Source: Pseudoips prasinana (Eukaryota; Arthropoda; Insecta; Lepidoptera; Nolidae). Taken from it: a DNA stretch of 64,000 nt. The position numbers and the translations under genes were made by a program. The number at the start of each line of letters is the position of its first letter. Within the stretch, counting starts at the first letter, position 1. Below are positions 38,015 to 48,507 of this stretch, one piece after another. Where the stretch lies: assembly GCA_951640165.1 (NCBI GenBank), contig OX621247.1, positions 29,920,001-29,984,000 of the forward strand. Direction: 5' to 3'. The notes under the pieces were generated by a model. The model searched no databases, had not been told where the DNA came from, and saw nothing but the letters and a program-made list of their open reading frames with translations.

Positions 38015-38130
38015 GGAACTGGAAGACGCTGCGTGGGCAGGTCCCTTCAAGATAGACCGATGATCTTGTGATGGTCGCTGGAACTCACTGGAAACTGCAA
38101 TACCGTTTTTCGGCTGATATAATGATAATT
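38015..38130 (+). mobile_element. RTE C-terminal/3' fragment
   Basis: GGAACTGGAAGACGCTGCGT, GGGCAGGTCCC, AAGATAGACCGATGATCTTG and TTTTTCGGCTGATATAATGA correspond to 63430-63595 of RTE copy 2, with an internal deletion. Confidence 0.7.
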
Positions 38131-38221
38131 ATGATATTCTTATTCGTATAAGGTTTATTACCTCTACTCCATCCTAATATTGTCTAGAAGTGATAGTTCT
38201 CGATGTGGCCGTATATTGTAC

Positions 38222-38612
38222 ATCATGCTTTGATTGTAATTCTGTTCTAATGTATCACATGCCTTTGGTGTTCCATAAACAGTACTTATCTTAGTTTGGT
38301 AAGGCCATTTGTTTTCCGCACTTAGCCTCCTGATTGGGCCATTGTGCGTGAACTTATTTTACTACTCGAACCATTTTAGTTCCATAGAAGGTCAAGATGC
38401 CTCGAACGCTTGGCCTGAGTGCCTCCTGCAGTGTCTTCGGATCGTTAGAAACTGTGCCCGTTGGCAGGCAACGCTACTGTAGTAGTACGTGTGCTGGTGT
38501 TTCTTGAAATAGAGTGCAATCTCTGTACCGGGGGCTGTCTGCGACGCCAATCTTGAAGAGGTATTTCTTTAATGTGCGGTGCCCGGTAATTGTGCATACC
38601 ACCATGCGTAGA
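38222..38612 (-). pseudogene. LINE C-terminal fragment
   Basis: Minus frame: VCTITGHRTLKKYLFKIGVA, DSPRYRDCTLFQETPAHVLL and one in-frame stop, then PKTLQEALRPSVRGILTFY. The TGH..L..L.K.G..D.P.CR.C..ETP.H pattern is the Cys-His region at the end of I/R1/Jockey-group LINEs. One zinc ligand is altered. Confidence 0.65.
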
Positions 38613-38634
38613 TCTTTTTTGAATACTTATCTTA

Positions 38635-38789
38635 TCCTACTAATATTATAAAGCCGAAAGTGTGTGAGTGTGTGACTGTGTATGTTTGTTACTTCTTCAC
38701 GTCTAAACGGCTGGAGCGATTTTAATAAATATTTTGGTATGGAGTAAGCTGATACTCTGGAATAACATATAGGCACGGGGCACAGCTAG
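38635..38789 (+). mobile_element. Non-autonomous Helitron (155 bp)
   Basis: TCCTACTAATATTATAAAGC after A; AACGGCTGGAGCGATTTTAA; ends GGCACGGGGCACAGCTAG, followed by G. Confidence 0.75.
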
Positions 38790-39107
38790 GTAAGCATTCA
38801 TCTTATCTTACGTACAAACTTATGGTATGGGATTTCGCCTTGTCATCCTGTATAATGTTCCGTGTCACATGGTAAACGATTGATTGTTTTTCTAATTCCT
38901 TTTTGCTACCTTTAAGATTGTAATAGTTTCATAAATAGTTATTGTTAGCTGCTTAATGTATATTCATGTTTGAAATTACCTAAGAATACACAACTTCCAA
39001 TTGTCAGCCTAATACCAGGAAACACCATGTTACAGTAACTGGACTCGTTTGGGTTTAGTGACCGTAAGTAATTAAAGAATGCTCAAGGGAACTTTCATAC
39101 GTAATAA
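38790..39107. other. Non-coding, nothing recognised
   Basis: AT-rich, no ORF. Confidence 0.4.
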
Positions 39108-41180
39108 CCTTCTTAATAAATTTGTCATTTGCAGAAGGCTGCTTTCCAGTCTTGCTTAAAAATGCTATTGTAAAACCCATATACAAAAAAGGTGACCATA
39201 CCAAACTTGAAAATTACAGACCCATTACTCTTATTTCTGTCATTAACAAGGTATTTGAAATTGCTATGTATAGGAGTATGAAAGTATATATAGAGAAGCA
39301 CAAAATACTAAAAAGTGAACAATATGGGTTTCAGAAGGGTAAATCGACTACACTAGCTTGTTTTAACTTGACTAACGAAATAATTAACAATCTTGACAAT
39401 GGACACCACGTTACTGCTGTTTTTTTCGACATGTCGAAAGCATTTGACTTCGTTTCTCATGAATTATTATTAAATAAATTAGAAAAGTATAGAATAAGAG
39501 GACATTCCTTAAAATGGATTGCATCTTATCTAAGCAAAAGAATTCAAAGAGTTGAAATAACAAATATAAGTAAAAATAAAGAGCTAAAGACATATCTTTC
39601 AAATTATAGACAGGTATCATGCGGTGTTCCACAGGGAAGTGTCCTAGGGCAATTATTATTCCTGCTCTATATTAATGATCTCCCTGAAATTACACAATAC
39701 CCATGTACTTTATATGCTGATGACATATCGATAATAATTTCTACTAACTATGACATTAATAATCATATTCTTGACATCACTAATACAATTCAATCTATTA
39801 TTTTATGGCTTAATGACAATAACCTGCATGTTAATTTGACTAAAACTAATTTAATAATATGGAAAAAGGTGTAACCCAATTAATATTAATCATAATGAAC
39901 ATCACATTTCAGAAATTAATGAAACAAAATTTTTAGGTTTGTTAATAGACCAATATTGTAATTGGAAAGCTCATATTGAGAAAGTGTACAGTCAAATAAA
40001 TAAATTTGTATTTGTTTTGTACAGACTGCGTAAAACAGCAAACATAGACACTGTCTTGACAGCTTATCATGGGTACGTCTTCTTCTTCTTAGCGAGTCGA
40101 TGGCAATCTAAACTGTGTCCGCCCAGAACTTGGCCACGAGAATCGCATTATGAGTAGCCTCCATCAGATCTTTAAGCGTGCAGTTGTAAGGGCACGCGCT
40201 ACATGATAGTAGATGTCCCATTGTCTGTGGGACTACACCACATTTGCATTGAAGGCGATCATTAATGTAACCCCACCTGAGCAAGTTGTCCCTGCTGCGA
40301 CCAACCTGGGTTCGAAGCCTATTTAATGATTTCCAGGCTAGCCAAGGCAGTTTCCATCCAGGGGCGAGACTTTCAGATGGTGGAACAAATGGTACAGGCA
40401 GTTTGGTACACTCTCGCCACAGCTGGCATCTAGCCTGTGAGAGTTCTCCGCTCAGTGGAAGGACGCACTTCACGAAGCTGTGTCGTACTACTCACTACGA
40501 TGGCAATCCCAAATTCATGGGTACGTAGGCTCGGTGCTAAGATATGGGTTGGTTCTTTGGGGTAACTCAACCGAGGTAAATAGAGTTTTTGTGGCACAAA
40601 AAAAATGTGTTCGTGCTATAGTAGGCATTCCTCCATGGGAATCATGTAAGCCTGTTTTTTATGATTTAAAGTTATTGACGTTGCCGTGCATGTACATATA
40701 CGAGGCTGCAAAATTTGTAAAAGAGCATAAAACTCTATTTGTTAGTGCTAAAGATAAATACCCCAGGAACAAAAGAAATCCAGAAAGAATAGTTTTGCTA
40801 AAAATTCCTAGAACCACACTGTATCTCAAAAATAGTTACGCGATGTGTGGCAAGATCTATAATAAAATTCCAGAGGTAATAAAAGAAATGCCATTAAATG
40901 CCTTTAAAAATAATTTAAAATCGTGGTTAACAGAAAAAGCATATTACTCCGTAAGTGAATTTATGGCATAACTTATTTAATTAATGCAATTGTAATAATA
41001 ATGGTGTAATAATGATAATGTAATAATAACAATGTAATAATGATAATTTAATAACAATATATTTATAATAATGTTAATATTTGCATGTCAATAAATTGGC
41101 TGAAGTTGTAAGGACCTGTAATTAGTTATAAGACCAATTAAATGTACCAACTTTACTGCAAATAAAGGATATGAATTATG
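39108..41180 (+). pseudogene. Jockey/CR1-like LINE, broken by frameshift and nested LINE
   Basis: 5'-truncated. Frame 39122-39871 covers fingers and palm: VLLKNAIVKPIYKKGDHTKL, ENYRPITLISVINKVFE, YGFQKGKSTTLACF, FFDMSKAFDFVSHELLLNKL, CGVPQGSVLGQLLFLLYIND, and the catalytic YADD. A frameshift near 39870 moves to NETKFLGLLIDQYCNWKAHI and VLTAYHGYV. Then 436 bases of another LINE intervene. The frame resumes at GSVLRYGLVLWGNSTEVNRV and runs to PRTTLYLKNSYAMCGKIYNK and a stop at 40969-40971. The AT-rich 3' UTR ends in GAATTAT repeats. Catalytic motifs are intact but the frame is not. Confidence 0.9.
40079..40514 (-). mobile_element. Nested LINE 3' end, 12-bp target duplication
   Basis: Flanked by TCATGGGTACGT at 40067-40078 and 40515-40526. 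Minus frame 40473-40108 reads LAWKSLNRLRTQVGRSRDNL, LRWGYINDRLQCKCGVVPQT and MGHLLSCSACPYNC, a LINE C-terminus with a Cys-His cluster (C-x-C, H, C-x2-C). The 3' tail is (AAG)n. 5' truncation and the target duplication show retroposition into the older LINE. Confidence 0.9.
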
Positions 41181-41185
41181 AATTA

Positions 41186-41319
41186 TGACGCCAGCACATC
41201 AAGCTACCCCAATCTGTCAGATTTCCCCAATTGAAAGTGAACCTTACGCTAATGTGATAAAGTTGCAAATCTTTAAAAGAAAATTGACAGATTGGGGTAA
41301 ATGGATGTACTGAAGTCTG
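41186..41319. mobile_element. MITE family M2, copy 2
   Basis: GACGCCAGCACATCAAGCTA, CCCCAATCTGTCAGATTT at the left; AAATTGACAGATTGGGGTAA and GTACTGAAGTCTG at the right. Same element as 2360, right arm diverged. Confidence 0.8.
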
Positions 41320-42251
41320 TACTTAATTATTAAGGGTCAAGTACATACATATTTAAAATAAATAGACCCATTAAAATTAATTAAGGATTTCCCTGAATAT
41401 CCTGCTGTAGGGTCACTATCTCAGCATTAGCTGCATCATCTACAATAAGCCCCAAAAATACCCTATAGACATAGTTGGGCTGGCGTGGTGACCTCAAACT
41501 ATTGGAATGCCATGGAAACAATAGGTTATGTGATATAGCAACCCTATATACCAGTTGATCAGTCCCAAGAGATAGCTGGCGTAATAATAACTGGGCAAGT
41601 GACACTAATGAGCACTACCGATGCCTATAATTGACTGGTACTTAGATATAACTAACAACTTAATTTGGTCCGTACTTAATGGGAACTTTGCGGAAATGCT
41701 ATCAATGTTATGCTGGAGGAATCTAAGTAAGACGATAAATATTTGTAAGTTATGCGTCTTTAATTTATAAAGTTATCCAGTAGGTAGTCTAATGTAAAAT
41801 GTATGTGTATCACTTTAATAATTTAAATTATTTAACTTGAATAACACTTAAAATCGAAACTAGTCGAAAAATTGAGAGTTACAAAGTGTGTTATTTCATT
41901 GATAAAATTTTGGAATTGGAATTTAGTATTTTTTTTATGTTTCATAAATATTTTTAAAACTTAGTTTTTAATCGACAAAGAGTTAAAATAACACTTATAA
42001 ATAGTCTAACCATGTGTGTTACAAGTTAGTTACAAGTTAACTATACGTTATTCACATTATTCAATTTTTTGATTCGTGATTGTTTATTTAATAATTTATA
42101 ATTAATAAATTACCTATTAAGTATCTCATTTATAATTCTAAATGGAATCTCACTTTTAAAACTATATAAATGAATATAAATATTTGAGACTCCCACAATA
42201 AGCCCAATTTTTTATGATATCACACGGTACGGTTTGCAAACTTGTTTTTAA
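41320..42251. other. AT-rich non-coding DNA
   Basis: 41820-42150 is very AT-rich with repeated TTTAA words. Nothing recognised. Confidence 0.45.
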
Positions 42252-42500
42252 CTAGCTGTCCCGGAAGACGTTGTTTCGCCCCAAAAATGGAAAAAATATC
42301 CCAGCGCCAACTACCAGGTTCAATTTTAAATCCAAACTATCCATGAACTCGCTCATCCATGCGGATAATTAAAATCGGGTTGACATACAAAACCCAGTTG
42401 TAGCGCCACCTATCGGGTCCAAATGTAAATCTAAAGCAGCAAGAGACTCAAACACACAACATTTTCTGATTTGTTCTCTAAAAGTTATGACCACCTTCTT
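42252..42500 (-). mobile_element. Probable Helitron-like 3' end
   Basis: Minus strand ends GGCGAAACAACGTCTTCCGG, GACAGCTAG before T. TC start not located, right border approximate. Internal AGCGCCACCTATCGGGTCCA is typical of dispersed arthropod elements. Confidence 0.45.
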
Positions 42501-42589
42501 AATTTTTTGGTGTACATTATATGTATGTACATGTTTGGGTCACTTAAATTATATACTTAAAATATATCCATCAAATTTCAACTTAATTA

Positions 42590-42700
42590 CAGACACAAAG
42601 CAAACTCAGACACAGAACCATCACAAATAGTTGTCATGTGTGGGGTTCGAATCCAAAACACAGCGGCATTGTAACGACTCGACTTCCGTAAGGCCACCCG
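42590..42700 (-). repeat. SINE-D-like copy, diverged
   Basis: Plus strand: AACCATCACAAATAGTTGTC, GGGGTTCGAATCCAAAACAC (antisense B box), AACGACTCGACTTCCG. Confidence 0.55.
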
Positions 42701-43382
42701 ATGACTCAAAATTATCCTTACTATTATGCCTCTATATCTCTGCATAATAGTAATTTGTTGTCACTTGTACACTCTTCGACTCGACTCATTCGAAGCATTC
42801 ACATAATCTCCCATATTTCACACTAACCCACAAAGAGAATTCTAGACTAAGTACCCGTGATATTAAAACTACCCTTACAGGGTACATATCAACGATTAAC
42901 TAAAAAACCAGAGCGACTACTTCAAAGCCACGTTAAATACTCACGTACTTAGTTACCAGCTATAAGGTTTCATTGTGACTTCACCATGTATAGTAAATAA
43001 TTATTCTTTATTCTAAATCAAGTTGTGGAAAATTATTATAATAATAATATTTGGTATTTGGATGTAGTTTCAACACACAATATAACAAAAACCCTTTCAA
43101 ACATTTCTTTTCCGTGCTAAGTTCCAAAGTTTAAAATCTCTCAAATGTTAATTGTTTTCCATTGTACTACTAACTTGATAATATTTTTAAGATTGCATTC
43201 CTGGCAGTAAGTGAATCACTGTCATCTTATGACCGGATGTGTTTGCATTGTCAGGATTCCGTAAATAGTAAGTATGTAGCTATTTAACTATTGCTTTACT
43301 TTTACGTAGAAATTACTGACTAATGCTTTCTTCTGTTTTAGGTAAGGAATAAATGTATCGTAAATAATGATATCATAATAAT
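42701..43382. other. Non-coding, nothing recognised
   Basis: AT-rich without features I can name. Confidence 0.45.
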
Positions 43383-43645
43383 TAATAATAATCATAAATA
43401 TCTTGGGACAAGCAACACACTCCCATCTGATCCTAAATGAGACAGAGCCTGTACTATGACAACCAGACAACTGAAATACATACTTATATATTTCTCAATA
43501 CATAAATTTTATAGATAAATTACACCAGTCACAAAACAAATAACCTTGAACACAAAGATTTATCCCAGGTGGTGAACGAACCCACGACCTCTCGCTTAGC
43601 AATCAGGGTCACTAACCACTGGACTAACAGGCCAGTCATTACAAT
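43383..43645 (-). repeat. SINE-G: different tRNA head on the SINE-B tail
   Basis: Minus strand head: GGCCTGTTAGTCCAGTGGTT, AGTGACCCTGATTGCTAAGC, GTGGGTTCGTTCACCACCTG. The tail is SINE-B-like: TATAAGTATGTATTTCAGTT, GTTGTCATAGTACAGGCTCT, TAGGATCAGATGGGAGTGTG, TGATTATTATT. A clear head/tail recombinant. Confidence 0.8.
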
Positions 43646-44329
43646 TATGCTGTTACTTTTATTTAAACTATCAAAAATGTATCATTTTGTTTCCAAATGA
43701 CACACCCGTCAAGTGAATACATTTATGTTTCTGTTCCATTTATTAATACCCATTATATAACCCTATCACTTCCATCCTGCCACCTATAACCCTATCACCT
43801 AACATTCGGAATATTATTATTAATATAACTTTATTCATCATCCCAATCATCTTCATCCTGATAATTGTGTCATTGTATATGTATGTAGTATATTATATAT
43901 TATTTTTATATATTTTATAGAATCTAATTGCGTATTATTAGTGTGTAGTGTATTCATACATTTTGTTATTTATTGCTGTTTATTGTTGTGTCTACATAAA
44001 TGATTATTTTAAATAAATGTCGCAGCTGTTTTTCGTAACGGTATCTCCTACTATTTGATCATATCATTTTTATTGCATTTTCACCTGCCAATGACATAAT
44101 CTTACGTATAAGGAGCACGGCAGTAACCTGAGCCTGCTCTATAAAAAATGTTTTAATTTCTACTTGGATGACGTCATGGTGGTAGAGCATGGTCGAGCTG
44201 GCTGCCTGTTACGACATTTAGATTTATTACTGATCAGGTTGTTTATGGTGTGCAAAAAAGAGTTGTATCACTGCATTGAAAACGAATAATAATTAATAGC
44301 GTTTAAGGATTTACATAGAAGGGTTTTAG
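43646..44329. other. Non-coding, nothing recognised
   Basis: AT-rich. (TATATTATATATTATT) near 43890 is simple sequence. Confidence 0.45.
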
Positions 44330-44610
44330 GGTTCTGTACCCAAAGGGTAAAACGGGACCCTATTACTAAGACTTCGCTGTCTGTCCGTCTGTCACCAGGC
44401 TGAATCTCAAGAACCGTGATAGTTAGACAATTGATATTTTCAGATGATGTATTTCTGTTGCCGCTATAACAACAAATACTAAAAACAAAATAAAATAAAT
44501 ATTTAAGGGGGCTCCTATATAACAAACGTGAATTTTTTCGCTCGTTTTTATAGATAATGGTACGGAACCTTTCGAGTGCGAGTCCGACTCGCACTTGGTC
44601 GGTTTTTAAA
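44330..44610. repeat. Dispersed lepidopteran repeat R-GGTACGG
   Basis: GGGTTCTGTACCCAAAGGGT, AAAACGGGACCCTATTACTA, CTGTCACCAGGCTGAATCTC, GTATTTCTGTTGCCGCTATA, GAGTGCGAGTCCGACTCGCA and CTTGGTCGGTTTTT. This sequence type is familiar from many lepidopteran genomes. An antisense fragment is at 53230-53345. Its class is unclear to me; no ORF. Confidence 0.65.
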
Positions 44611-44647
44611 TGAATGTCTACTACTTTTATAATGGTTTAAACCTCGT

Positions 44648-44780
44648 ACTGTCTATAGTAGCGTTCACCCGCAGAGAACGAGGTCCTGGGAATCCCGGAT
44701 CGTGCCAAAAGTGACTTATTTGTACAAAAAAAAAAATTGCTCAGCATCATCCCGAAGTGTGGGAGTTTGTTCAGTTGAAG
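44648..44780 (+). repeat. SINE-A, head partly deleted
   Basis: AGTAGCGTTCACCCGCAGAG, AACGAGGTCCTGGGAATCCC, GTGACTTATTTGTACAAAA and GAAGTGTGGGAGTTTG. The B box has lost GTTCAA. Confidence 0.7.
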
Positions 44781-44883
44781 GCGGTATCGAAGTTGGCCTC
44801 GATCTTGGTGTTCACGAAAATCTGTAGTATATTGCGCCCATATCTGTAGTATATGTTCACAGTTGCTTGTGAAAGAAGAAGAA

Positions 44884-45006
44884 ATTTGATCTGCCAGTGT
44901 GTATCGTTCGTAGCTTAACGCAGAGCGCCTACCCCGGATTGGTAGATGGTGCAGGGTCGAGACCCGCGGGACGATTAATATTATGATTTCCCATTTTTGA
45001 GATTAT
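44884..45006 (+). repeat. SINE-F copy 2 (tRNA-like)
   Basis: GATCTGCCAGTGTGTATCGT, TCGTAGCTTAACGCAGAGCG, CCTACCCCGGATTGGTAGAT, GGTGCAGGGTCGAGACCCGC, GATTTCCCATTTTTGAGATT. Head folds like a tRNA around the GGGTCGAGACCCG T-arm, but no intact tRNA gene. Confidence 0.75.
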
Positions 45007-45009
45007 ATA

Positions 45010-45115
45010 CACCTTAGTTGACAAACAAGCATACGCCCACCTGATGGAAAGTGGTCACCGAAGCATGAACGCTTACAGGGGCATCATTAGCGCGTTGCCG
45101 ATCCTTTAGAAACTA
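45010..45115 (-). mobile_element. LINE 3' end, diverged
   Basis: Plus strand: GTTGACAAACAAGCATACGC, CCACCTGATGGAAAGTGGTC, AGCGCGTTGCCGATCCTTTA. Antisense LINE-X-type 3' end. Confidence 0.55.
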
Positions 45116-45292
45116 TTATTTTATTTATTATTACTTAATTATTTATTATAACTGCCGTTCTGAAGCGCCCAATGCTGTAGTCTCTTGGGGAAACCGTAAC
45201 AGAGAGTTAATTCCACAACCTCTACGTACGTGGGAGGAAGTTTCGCTGAAAGCGAACCTTACGAGAACGAAATTCGATTAGAAGGATATATG
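45116..45292. other. Possible LINE remnant, unresolved
   Basis: CTGCCGTTCTGAAGCGCCCA and AGAGAGTTAATTCCACAACC look like antisense LINE C-terminal sequence (LWN.L motif region) but no frame is clear. Confidence 0.3.
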
Positions 45293-45473
45293 GTAACAGC
45301 AGATTTGTGTCCTCCAAAAACTTAGTTAAAAGGATTTAGGAGATTTCGAAGTCTTACCGACGCATTGAAGTAGGTACATAACTAACGGTATTAGCACAGA
45401 TTCTATGGCCTAAATATTGAATGAATAAGCCTTACCAAAATATTTCAGAAAGCTTACAAATTTCACTGCTGCA

Positions 45474-45680
45474 AGTCTTGGGGGATATGCCATAATGACC
45501 AAGCTTGGCAGACGGGTTGGCGATCGCAGTAAGATGGTCATAGTTCCTACTCAGAAAAAAGCTGTTGCCCGTCGTCTGGTAGATAATATCTCCGGTCGGC
45601 TTCTACGCTCCCCACGGGATGAGATGGACTGATGATATGCTGATGCTGATATGCTATGATGATTCGCCGCCGTTACCACA
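45474..45680 (-). mobile_element. Short internally deleted RTE, copy 5
   Basis: Plus strand: CTTGGGGGATATGCCATAAT, GACCAAGCTTGGCAGACGGG, TTGGCGATCGCAGTAAGATG, AGCTGTTGCCCGTCGTCTGG, CCCCACGGGATGAGATGG and GCCGTTACCACACAGCAA. The RTE 5' region is complete; the 3' end is mostly missing. Confidence 0.75.
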
Positions 45681-45705
45681 CAGCAAACATAATAAGTATA
45701 TATAT

Positions 45706-45890
45706 CGTTTGCTTGCTTTTCACGTAGAAGGTCGTGGGTTCGATTCCCACCTAGGACAAATATTTGTGTGCATGAACATGTCTGTTTGACCTGAGTCTGG
45801 GTGTAATAAACTATATAAGTATATATTTACAAAAGAAAAGTAGTATATGTCAGTAGTATGTATGAGTTATCTTGTTTCCATAGTTTTTTT
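45706..45890 (+). repeat. SINE-B copy, ends in T-run
   Basis: TTGCTTGCTTTTCACGTAGA, AGGTCGTGGGTTCGATTCCC, TGCATGAACATGTCTGTTTG, TAAGTATATATTTACAAAAG, then TTGTTTCCATAG joined to a T14 tract at 45883-45896. Confidence 0.75.
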
Positions 45891-46145
45891 TTTTTAATTT
45901 ATACACATTTATTGACTTTCTATATTGTAACAGCAGATTTGTGTCCTCCAAAAACTTAGTTAAAAGGATTTAGGAGATTTCGAAGTCTTACCGACGCATT
46001 GAAATAGGTACACAACTAACGGTATTAGCACAGATTCTATGGCCTAAATATTGGAAGAATAAGCCTTACCAAAATATTTTAAAAAGCTTACATATTTGTT
46101 TAGTCGGGTTTTGTAATATTTTATGCTCAAAATTTTACAAATTGC

Positions 46146-46393
46146 CATATCATAGCCAGATGCTCTCACCGATCCGTAAGTGATTGGTAAGGTTAAGCAA
46201 CTACGCTCGCGGTCAGTCCATAGATGGGTGACCGCCAAAGTTGTTTAATTTCTGAGCGTCTCCGTGCTTCGGAGGGCACGTTAAGCTGTCGGTCTCGGTT
46301 GTAGCCATTAGGGAATTGTCGTTAAGCCATGTCTGAGGCCTACTGGGCGGCTTGAACAACTCTGACACTAGGGTAACCACTGCCCATAGGATA
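46146..46393 (+). repeat. SINE-5S, best copy
   Basis: Head 46160-46240 reads GCTCTCACCGATCCGTAAGT, GATTGGTAAGGTTAAGCAAC, CGCTCGCGGTCAGTCCATAG and ATGGGTGACCGCC. In order these match the central part of 5S rRNA (TCTCGTCCGATC, GAAGTTAAGCAAC, CGCGGTTAGTACTTGGATGG, GTGACCGC), where the internal Pol III promoter lies. Body: CTCCGTGCTTCGGAGGGCAC, GTTAAGCTGTCGGTCTCGGT. 3' part: ATGTCTGAGGCCTACTGGGC, GACACTAGGGTAACCACTGC. About ten copies in the window. A 5S-rRNA-derived (SINE3-type) retroposon is the best reading. Confidence 0.85.
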
Positions 46394-46653
46394 AGAAGAA
46401 GAACTAACGAAAATCTGATAACATAATAAATAATTTAAAAAAAAGAGTGTCTTTTAGACCATATGACTGAAGTGTCTTAGATATAAGAAACATAACTGGT
46501 TATGAGAGAAAGAGAGAAAAAATCTTATCTTGAATTACTCTTAGTAAATGGTGATCTAATCATCCGGATGATTAAAGACCTTCCTGAGATCACAGTGCTT
46601 AGGAAATTATACGATTTAGTTTTGTTTATGTAAGAAAATGCAAAATACGCCAA
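46394..46653. other. Non-coding, nothing recognised
   Basis: GGTTATGAGAGAAAGAGAGA near 46497 recurs near 56872 (CTATGAGAGAATGAGAGA). No gene. Confidence 0.4.
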
Positions 46654-46861
46654 TCTACTATATAAAAATAAGTCGGGTTTTCCTTCCTGACGCTATAACC
46701 CCAGAACGCACGAACCGATTTCCACGGTTTTGCATTCGTTGGAAAGGTCTCGGCTCCGTGAGGTTTATAGCAAAGAAAATTCAGGAAAAATTTCAACAGA
46801 AAAGCGGGAAAATCTTTAATTTATAAAATTTAACGCGGGTGAAACCGCGGGGCACAGCTAG
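46654..46861 (+). mobile_element. Non-autonomous Helitron (208 bp)
   Basis: TCTACTATATAAAAATAAGT after A; GAACGCACGAACCGATTTCC; ends ACGCGGGTGAAACCGCGGGG, CACAGCTAG, though followed by T only after the G at 46861. Clear subfamily partner of 33362-33530. Confidence 0.88.
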
Positions 46862-47049
46862 TAAGTCCATAAAAATAGAATTAATCAATCAAAAATCCTT
46901 AAAAAATGCTAATTTTCAGGTATAATAATTTAATTAATGAAATAATAGTTCCTAATAACATAATCACGTACCTACTTTTATTAAATTTTTATATTTTGTA
47001 CACTTTAAAGGAAACCATAAATGTTTAATAATGTTAAATTTATGAATAT

Positions 47050-47455
47050 TTAGATAGACGGATAAATTAACTCTTTATTGTACACCTATTTCACGGGTAA
47101 TGCTCTGAGGAACTGTTTGAGCTGGTGCCACCGTCCCCTTTTTATCATCGGACCACGCGCACTCGCAGTAAGGTTCATCCGTATCACCTGGAAGCGATGT
47201 CGTCAAGCACGGTTCGCTTTCAGCGTTCATACATCCCACGTACGTGCCGGCTCTGGAATGAATTACCTGCTGCGGTGTTTCCCCAGCGCTACGACATGTC
47301 CTTCTTCAAACGAGGTTTAAAAAGAGTATTAATACCACGGTAGGCAGCGGTTTGCTGTGCCCCCTGGCACTGCGAATGTCCATGAGCGGCGGTTACCACT
47401 TACCATCAGGTGGGCCGCTAGCTCGTCTGCTTACAAAGGCAATAAAAAAAATAAA
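47050..47455 (+). pseudogene. LINE C-terminus and 3' UTR
   Basis: Frame 47125-47343 reads STVRFQRSYIPRTCRLWNEL, PAAVFPQRYDMSFFKRGLKR, then stop; the preceding HPYHLEAMSSS fits the same family. 3' UTR: CTGGCACTGCGAATGTCCAT, CTTACCATCAGGTGGGCCGC, then A-rich end. CR1/Jockey-like, 5' truncated. Confidence 0.85.
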
Positions 47456-48086
47456 ACTATTAAAATCATACCGTATAGGAGCGTATAATTAAACAAGTAT
47501 ACAATTGACAGTCTTGTCACTAACATGTGATCTCTTCCAGACAACCAAAGAATGGACAATAATAGAGATTATTTAAGAGGGCAGTTGTTGGTGTACTTCA
47601 ATTAAATTATGTTTATAAATTTAACATTATTAAATATTTTACACTAGTTATTTCAAATTTGATTTCAATCACAAATCTATAGTACCACATTGTGCCGATA
47701 CTCGTATTTTAGTATCAAAAAAGGGTTCAAATTTCGTTCTGAATGTTGAATAGCGTGTCATTCAGTTTTCATATTACACCATTTCACAAAACAATCATTA
47801 CTTAATTCATTCGTAACACTTACAGTTGTCACTTTGACAAGTATGACGGGTCTATGACTAGTTAGCTAATAGATATGCGTCGCACGCGCAGGGATTAACG
47901 GCACGGATGACAACATCGACACCGACTGATGCGACAGGCTTATGCTGAGGGTCAGTGGAGAAATATTTACCCTTTAAGAGGCTGACAAAACAAAAATTCT
48001 ATCGAATCACACTAGTATCGTCCGTATAAGTGTGGGGCAATATAGAGTGAATAGATAACTATCAAACCACATAATCAATAATTAAT
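47456..48086. other. Non-coding, nothing recognised
   Basis: GTGATCTCTTCCAGACAACC near 47528 hints at another antisense LINE end. Otherwise no feature. Confidence 0.4.
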
Positions 48087-48345
48087 AATAATAATAATAA
48101 TATCTGGGGACAATGTCACACAGATCATCCTAGCCCCAAACAAAGCTTGTACTATGGGTACCAGGCGACGATATACATACTTATATAGATAGATAAATAC
48201 TTAAATACATAGAAAACATCCATGACTCAGAAACAAATATTCGTGCTCATCACACAAATATTTGCACTTACCGGGATTCGAACCCAGGACCACCAGCTTC
48301 GTAAGCAGGAGCACTACCAACTAGGCTACGGTAATTGATTAGGTG
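48087..48345 (-). repeat. SINE-C copy 1
   Basis: Minus strand: TACCGTAGCCTAGTTGGTAG (A box), TGCTCCTGCTTACGAAGCTG, GTCCTGGGTTCGAATCCCGG (B box), GATGAGCACGAATATTTGTT, CATGGATGTTTTCTATGTAT, CGCCTGGTACCCATAGTACA, AGCTTTGTTTGGGGCTAGGA and (TTA)n end. tRNA-derived. Confidence 0.85.
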
Positions 48346-48507
48346 ATTAGGTGTAACTGATTATGTGGTTTGATAATTATCAATTTTTTTAGACTAATTA
48401 TTAGTCTGGAATCTAACATCAATAAACGCAACTAAATATATCAATAAAACTAATTGCTACTAAAACAGATTTTTTATGAAAAATCTATTACAACAATGTT
48501 TTTGTTT

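Larger units (their letters stand above)
45293..46098. repeat. Direct repeat of 172 bases, 634 bases apart
   Basis: 45293-45464 and 45927-46098 are nearly identical (GTAACAGCAGATTTGTGTCC, TTCGAAGTCTTACCGACGCA, TTAGCACAGATTCTATGGCC), with only scattered substitutions. A short RTE derivative and a SINE-B lie between. No coding frame. Confidence 0.88.

Noticed and set aside
46146..46240. A genuine 5S rRNA gene
   Set aside because: Only the middle of 5S is matched, with indels, and it runs into a repeat body present in about ten copies.
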